In this document: in pieces, positions 6,250 through 9,312 of the stretch
Numbering within the stretch: position 1 is the first letter of the stretch
Layout: the number at the start of each line of letters is the position of its first letter
Assembly: GCA_036794395.1 (NCBI GenBank)
Contig: DAIRGS010000274.1
Coordinates: forward strand, 1-9,312
Direction: 5' to 3'
Length of the DNA: 9,312 nt
DNA from: DASXMX01 sp036794395
GTDB taxonomy: Bacteria > Planctomycetota > Phycisphaerae > Tepidisphaerales > Tepidisphaeraceae
Position numbers and translations under genes: made by a program
Notes under the pieces: generated by a model
The model's input: the letters and a program-made list of their open reading frames with translations, nothing else
Told to the model about the DNA's origin: nothing
Databases searched by the model: none

Positions 6250-6504
6250 ATGACGATTACCATTTCCATCTCCCCCAACGCTGAAAGTCGGCTCCGAGAG
6301 AGAGCTGAGGCGAGCGGTCAGGCCATGGAGGCGTACATCGCCCAAGTTGTAGAGCTAGCGGCAAGTTCATCTGACGTTGATGAGTTACTGGCGCCTTTTC
6401 GGCAGCAAGTGGCAGAAAGCGGAATGTCAGACGAAGAACTCGACGACTTCTTTGAAGGCCTTCGGGCAAAGGCATTTCAAGAGCGGCAGCGCCGTCCCGC
6501 ATGA
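6250..6504 (+). CDS. Small antitoxin of a PIN-type toxin-antitoxin pair
   Basis: An 84-aa protein. The N-terminus (MTITISISPNAESRLRERAE, then ASGQAMEAYIAQVVE) has the short beta strand plus two helices expected of a ribbon-helix-helix DNA-binding antitoxin. The C-terminal half is acidic (SSSDVDELLAPFRQQ...SDEELDDFFEGLR), typical of a segment that wraps around a toxin. Its stop overlaps the next ATG in an ATGA, as in coupled toxin-antitoxin operons, and that next frame begins like a PIN toxin. The ATG at 6250 has no Shine-Dalgarno. A TATCCT -10-like hexamer ends 8 nt before it, so the leader would be very short. A tandem 15-mer upstream may be its operator. Because the partner toxin is broken, this antitoxin is probably an orphan. 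Confidence 0.7.
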   Translation: MTITISISPNAESRLRERAEASGQAMEAYIAQVVELAASSSDVDELLAPFRQQVAESGMSDEELDDFFEGLRAKAFQERQRRPA

Positions 6505-6647
6505 GTGAGCCGATCCGCGCGGTCTACGACTGCATGATTCTCCTTCAAGCAGCTTCGCGCCCGGACCGGGTTCATGGAACCATGAGGCGTTTCGACAGGC
6601 ATTGGATCACTTCAGCGGCATTCCTGTCAGGCGGAAACACCGGATAA
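6501..6647 (+). pseudogene. Truncated PIN-domain toxin remnant
   Basis: A 48-codon frame starting in the ATGA overlap with the antitoxin stop. Its first 25 residues (IRAVYDCMILLQAASRPDRV within them) match the start of PIN-family toxins: a beta strand ending in the first catalytic aspartate (D10), then the (M/V)(I/V)xLQAAxRP helix. After about residue 35 the similarity fades and the frame stops at 6645-6647, whereas intact PIN toxins have roughly 130-150 residues and three or four acidic residues of an RNase site. The remaining active-site acids are missing, so it should be inactive. No continuation is recognisable in the other frames before 6767. Confidence 0.6.
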
Positions 6648-6766
6648 AAAACGTGCTCAGTTTTCTCATAATTGATGATCATCGTCAGTCGTTTTAGAAG
6701 TGAAGGGGGTGGGAGTGAGGACGATTCAGCAGACGTTGCATTTGGTTGCATAACGGGCTTTGCCTT

Positions 6767-7324
6767 TTAATTGCCAACTCCCCCGGAATTTGTGGGCAGG
6801 CCGGGGATTTTATGGGCAGGCGATTCAACCGTCGCTCCACATTCCGGACACACGCCGCTCGTATTGCCGGTGAGATTGTAGCCGCATTGGCATGCGCCAA
6901 TCGGTCGCTTGGAATGGCGCGTCGATATGAACAAGACGGCCACAGAAATGAGAACCAAAAACCAATGGGGCACGATTACAAGCCAAGTTTCGGGTTCCCA
7001 ATAGGGGTGAATTTGCAAGAGAAATCCCCTGCGATTCCACCAGTGCGGAGTGTCGGAAACGTCATAACCACTAATGATGCTTTTGCCACCCTGTGAGGCG
7101 GGCGCGATTCGTTCGAAAATCCAATCCTGAGGGGGAGCCTTCCCCTCTGCATAATGATCCCAATGCCACAGGATCAAGTGGCCTCTGGCGGACATCAACT
7201 CCGTACCGATATCCGGATAGGCATGACGACCGAATAGGTCGTAGGAAAAATAGCTCCGAATCCAGAGTGACAGCACCGCTAGACACAGCAGGAGAGATGC
7301 GAGGGTGAAGATTCGGCGGCGCAC
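6767..7324 (-). CDS. Small membrane protein with C-terminal zinc ribbon
   Basis: 185 aa. The N-terminus (MRRRIFTLASLLLCLAVLSLWIRSYF) is a signal-anchor helix at about 6-25. Residues 30-110 form an aromatic-rich, probably extracytoplasmic domain with many H and W. A second helix lies at about 113-135, ending in the basic STRHSKRPIG. A zinc ribbon follows, CQCGYNLTGNTSGVCPECG, with ligands C145, C147, C159 and C162. I know this layout as a recurrent uncharacterised family in planctomycetes; its function is unknown. The start is a GTG at 7324 without a visible Shine-Dalgarno, but the MRRR-helix start fits the family. The transposase stop codon is only 9 nt upstream on the same strand, so its original promoter may be lost or replaced by transposase read-through. 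Confidence 0.75.
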   Translation of the reverse strand: MRRRIFTLASLLLCLAVLSLWIRSYFSYDLFGRHAYPDIGTELMSARGHLILWHWDHYAEGKAPPQDWIFERIAPASQGGKSIISGYDVSDTPHWWNRRGFLLQIHPYWEPETWLVIVPHWFLVLISVAVLFISTRHSKRPIGACQCGYNLTGNTSGVCPECGATVESPAHKIPGLPTNSGGVGN

Positions 7325-7333
7325 GGAAGAATT

Positions 7334-8581
7334 CTACACGAGGTTAAACGCGGGCTGAATCCCCAACTCGTACATCGCGGAGATGTTCACGCAAAGGTTG
7401 TGGCACAGGATTTTGCACAGGACTTCGTTGCGGCCCGCCACTTCCGTTTTACTCCGCAGGCCGTCCCCGTGCTTGGTCTTAATCATCATCATCGTCGTTT
7501 CAGCATTCGACCGCTGGTGGTAGTGGGCAAGGAATTCGTCTTTGCGGAAGCGGAAGTAATGCAGCATCTTTTCAAACAGCCCGCCGATGCCCCCGGTCGC
7601 ATTCTTTTTGAATTGGATGAACGGGACAGCACCAGCGGCTTCAATCGACGTGTGGCACTCTTGCGTTGAGTACGCCTTGTCGGCGCTGACTTCCTTCATG
7701 GTGAATTGTTTTCTCGTCGTGCCGACAAGTGCCGGGAGATGGTTGGCGTCATGCGATGCTTGCCCATGAATCTCTACGGCAGTCACGATGTTCGTCTTTA
7801 CGCCCGTGCAAAGGTGGGTTTTGATCCACTGTTGTTCGTGGGTGAAACGACCGTACTTCACGTCGTACCATCGCACGAACCGCGAATAGCAAAAGCCGGT
7901 GGAGTCCACGGCAAAATCGGATTCGACCGCCGCGAGCGGAAGGGCCGAACGTTCGATCAGTGCCATCAGGATCGGGTACAGGTCCGGGTTTTCGATGTAC
8001 TTGAACGAAGTGTTGTAGTGGGGCACTCGCGAGATGTAACCCTTAGCCTGCGCTTCGCACAGGTCGGACGTGAATCGACGCCCGCTGAAACAACTGTAGA
8101 CCTTGAACACAACTGAGAACACGGCATCAGCCAATGGGATCGACGGACGCCCGCGGCCGGGCTTCACTTCCGGCTCTGGAAGGCACTTGCACAAGTCGGC
8201 AAGCAAAATCTGAAACTGCCGTTTCTCATTCATCTGCGCTTCGTTGTAAGCGGGCCAGTCTTGCGGATAGGTCTTGCGGGTCTTAGTGATCCTGACCGAT
8301 TCGGTAACGGTCGTGACGCCCGCCGCATCGGTGGACGATTCGCGTTGAATGACGCACTCAACAGCGTAAATGTGTTTGCATTTTAATCCGCGAGTCTCAA
8401 AATCGGGGCAGTTACAAGTCGTGCCGCTGCTCAACACCGCGACTTCATATTTAGTCGGGCGTGGGGACGTAACGGACGGGACGTAATACACCTTGCCCTT
8501 GCGTTCGATCCGTGCCACTGCCGCGATTTGGATACCGCGTTGTTCTCTATTAGTCATAGCATTTGAGGGGTCGGAGTTCAT
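7334..8581 (-). CDS. SWIM-finger DDE transposase (IS4/IS5-like)
   Basis: 415 aa from the ATG at 8581. An N-terminal SWIM zinc finger has ligands C56, C58, C68 and H70 (CNCPDFETRGLKCKH), a DNA/protein-binding motif seen in some transposases. A linker with GRGRPSIPL follows (142-150), then an RNase H-like catalytic core with D226 (FAVDSTGF), D301 (VSADKAYS) and E361 (RSNAETTMMMIKTKHG), the last fitting the transposase-11 type E-box. All three acids are present, so it may be active. A GTG at 8611 would add ten residues, but it falls at the -35 of a well-formed promoter (CATCAA, 8611-8616; -10 complement AATATA, 8588-8593) whose start point coincides with the ATG at 8581, so I prefer 8581. Terminal inverted repeats were not found with confidence. 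Confidence 0.88.
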   Translation of the reverse strand: MNSDPSNAMTNREQRGIQIAAVARIERKGKVYYVPSVTSPRPTKYEVAVLSSGTTCNCPDFETRGLKCKHIYAVECVIQRESSTDAAGVTTVTESVRITKTRKTYPQDWPAYNEAQMNEKRQFQILLADLCKCLPEPEVKPGRGRPSIPLADAVFSVVFKVYSCFSGRRFTSDLCEAQAKGYISRVPHYNTSFKYIENPDLYPILMALIERSALPLAAVESDFAVDSTGFCYSRFVRWYDVKYGRFTHEQQWIKTHLCTGVKTNIVTAVEIHGQASHDANHLPALVGTTRKQFTMKEVSADKAYSTQECHTSIEAAGAVPFIQFKKNATGGIGGLFEKMLHYFRFRKDEFLAHYHQRSNAETTMMMIKTKHGDGLRSKTEVAGRNEVLCKILCHNLCVNISAMYELGIQPAFNLV

Positions 8582-8666
8582 GTAATTAATATATACATAT
8601 TTAATCGGCACATCAACAGAAAAGCGTTGTTGACAGCGGATTTATCGTGTATATCCTAATTACATG
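8579..8666. promoter_or_regulatory. Divergent promoters and operator-like dyad
   Basis: CATGTAATTAATATATACA (8579-8597) and the complement of 8648-8666 match at 17 of 19 bases. An inner perfect 6-bp pair, TCAACA (8613-8618)/TGTTGA (8628-8633), shares the same centre within half a base. Plus strand: -35 TTGACA (8630-8635), 16-bp spacer, -10 TATCCT (8652-8657), AATTAC, ATG at 8664. Minus strand: -35 TTGATG (complement of 8611-8616), 17-bp spacer, -10 TATATT (complement of 8588-8593), AATTAC, ATG at 8581. Both start codons lie where transcription should begin, so both mRNAs are predicted leaderless. A dimeric repressor on the dyad could silence both genes at once. Confidence 0.7.
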
Positions 8667-8828
8667 CGTGGCAGACCTCCCAAGGCGAAATCGGAACGCC
8701 GGACGAACCAATTGCACATCCTGTTGACTGAGGATGAACGCCGGGCTTTGGATAAAAAGGCCAAGGCTGAATCTCTGGACCTGTCGGCATGGGCGCGTCA
8801 GACGTTGCTATCCGTCGCTCGCAAGTAG
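8664..8828 (+). CDS. Small RHH/MobC-like DNA-binding protein
   Basis: 54 aa. The basic N-terminus is MRGRPPKAKSERR. A predicted beta strand (TNQLHILLT, about 14-22) and two helices (EDERRALDKKAKAES, 23-37; SAWARQTLLSVARK, 41-54) follow. This order, with LS-W-R-LL near the end, is typical of ribbon-helix-helix proteins of the MobC or Arc type, which bind DNA as dimers. It is transcribed divergently from the transposase, and its ATG lies inside the shared dyad, so the simplest role is repressor of itself and the transposase. A relaxosome accessory or antitoxin role is possible, but no relaxase or toxin is next to it. The -10 ends 6 nt before the ATG, predicting a leaderless mRNA. A stable hairpin follows the stop. 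Confidence 0.65.
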   Translation: MRGRPPKAKSERRTNQLHILLTEDERRALDKKAKAESLDLSAWARQTLLSVARK

Positions 8829-8836
8829 GCCGGTGG

Positions 8837-8867
8837 GGGCGGGGTTGCTGGAAAGCGAACCCCGCCC
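8837..8867 (+). terminator. GC-rich hairpin after the RHH-like gene
   Basis: GGGCGGGGTT (8837-8846) pairs perfectly with AACCCCGCCC (8858-8867) across an 11-nt loop that can close further (GCT/AGC). It starts 8 nt after the stop at 8828. A U-tract is missing, so it may be a 3'-stabilising hairpin rather than an intrinsic terminator. Confidence 0.5.
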
Positions 8868-8884
8868 TCACGGCGCGCATCGGT

Positions 8885-9009
8885 TTAGCCCCGACGCGTG
8901 CGCACGGCCCACCAATTGATGAAGTAGTTCATCAGTGACGGGGTAAGCGGTTAGGATAGAGCGCCGTTAAGCCGTCCCTCGTTGCGCGAAACACGGCGAG
9001 GGCGGCTTA
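8885..9009 (+). other. Structured intergenic segment before the AbrB-type gene
   Basis: Three nested or consecutive helices. The outer stem is TTA-CCCCG (8885-8893, one bulged G) with CGGGGTAA (8939-8946). It encloses a perfect 7-bp hairpin, TGATGAA-GTAG-TTCATCA (8917-8934). Next comes a 13-bp stem with one bulged T, 8968-8981 with 8997-9009 (TAAGCCG...CGGCTTA). The last stem ends 54 nt before the antitoxin ATG. It could be a structured leader, a small RNA or a recombination site. I do not recognise it, and orientation is assumed from the downstream gene. Confidence 0.4.
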
Positions 9010-9063
9010 GCGATCTATGAGATTGATGGGGTGAGCAGGGTTGGGAGGGGTAAGAGGTGTCGA

Positions 9064-9246
9064 ATGAAGGTGAAGTATCTGACGACCCAAGGCAACTCGA
9101 TGGCGATCATCATTGATCGTCAACTTCTGGATGTACTTGGCATCGACCGTAACACTCCAATCAAAATGACTCTGGAAAACGGACGGATCGTGCTTGATCC
9201 AGACCTTCGCCAGAAAACGACGCGCAAGGCGTCACACGTAAAATAG
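9064..9246 (+). CDS. AbrB/MazE-family antitoxin-like protein
   Basis: 60 aa. It begins with the AbrB/MazE swapped-hairpin pattern: KVKYLTTQGNSMAIIIDRQLLDVLGI (2-27, matching the usual LT..GNS.AI.I....L..LGI), then TPIKMTLENGRIVLDPD (31-47). Such proteins dimerise into a DNA-binding fold and serve as antitoxins or transition-state regulators. The C-terminal tail (LRQKTTRKASHVK) is short and basic, unlike a long toxin-neutralising tail. The ATG at 9064 has AGAGG six bases upstream (9053-9057), which decides this start over a GTG at 9031. No toxin lies upstream. A partner, if any, would be beyond 9312. A perfect inverted repeat lies 36 nt after the stop. Confidence 0.8.
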   Translation: MKVKYLTTQGNSMAIIIDRQLLDVLGIDRNTPIKMTLENGRIVLDPDLRQKTTRKASHVK

Positions 9247-9282
9247 TACGTACACGTCCTAGTGCATTGTCACTCTTCAAAA

Positions 9283-9312
9283 TTAGGGTAAAGCCCTAGC
9301 GATTTACCCTAA
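9283..9312. repeat. Perfect 10-bp inverted repeat at the window end
   Basis: TTAGGGTAAA (9283-9292) and TTTACCCTAA (9303-9312) are exact reverse complements around a 10-nt loop (GCCCTAGCGA). A competing smaller hairpin, TAGGG/CCCTA (9284-9288/9294-9298), uses the left arm. It could be a terminator, operator or recombination site. The sequence that would decide, beyond 9312, is not visible. Confidence 0.55.

Noticed and set aside
6561..6700. Second open frame after the toxin breakpoint ending in LSFLIIDDHRQSF
   Set aside because: It has no start codon, does not resemble the rest of a PIN domain and is short enough to be chance.
6751..6770. Intrinsic terminator GGCTTTGCC plus TTTT after the toxin remnant
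   Set aside because: The stem is only 3 bp, too weak.
8961..9020. Integron attC site
   Set aside because: GTTAAGC at 8967-8973 fits the GTTRRRY core, but no matching RYYYAAC lies at the proper distance and no cassette layout is seen.
1..9312. CRISPR array, tRNA or rRNA genes
   Set aside because: No regularly spaced direct repeats of CRISPR type, and no tRNA or rRNA signature recognised on either strand.

Overview
The window looks like a bacterial chromosome of moderately high GC, most probably a planctomycete (Phycisphaerae-like). This rests on three things: a loosely organised division cluster containing mraZ, rsmH, an FtsL-like and an FtsQ-like gene; a small membrane protein ending in a C-x-C-G-Y-N-L...C-P-E-C-G zinc ribbon, an architecture I associate with that phylum; and intergenic palindromes of the GTAGGGGCGGAC / CCCTCACCCCAGCCCTCTCCC type. 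The assignment is inference, not proof.

Layout. 1-466 has no gene. It holds a REP-type palindrome interrupted by a roughly 189-bp MITE-like element with perfect 19-bp ends and a 9-bp target duplication. 467-6079 is the division/cell-envelope region, all on the minus strand. In transcription order it runs: FtsQ-like protein, an overlapping polytopic membrane protein, a pair of inverted DnaA-box-like sites, mraZ, an 848-bp gene-free but hairpin-dense stretch (candidate structured RNA), rsmH, a LysM membrane-anchored protein and a short FtsL-like protein. Together these suggest septal peptidoglycan and division functions (FtsQ/FtsL-like bitopic proteins, a LysM peptidoglycan binder) linked to ribosome maturation (RsmH) and the regulator MraZ.

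6180-9312 is accessory. It contains a toxin-antitoxin remnant (intact antitoxin, PIN-type toxin cut to 48 codons), the zinc-ribbon membrane protein, a SWIM/DDE transposase, a divergent 54-aa RHH/MobC-like protein, a structured intergenic segment, an AbrB/MazE-type antitoxin, and a perfect inverted repeat ending exactly at the window edge.

The most unusual signal is between the transposase and the small RHH-like gene. Two divergent sigma70-like promoters and both start codons lie on one dyad (8579-8666). On each side the -10 is followed by the same AATTAC and then ATG, so both mRNAs are predicted to be leaderless. I infer a compact, self-regulated transposase/regulator unit. Second are the structured segment between mraZ and rsmH and the precise MITE insertion into a REP palindrome.
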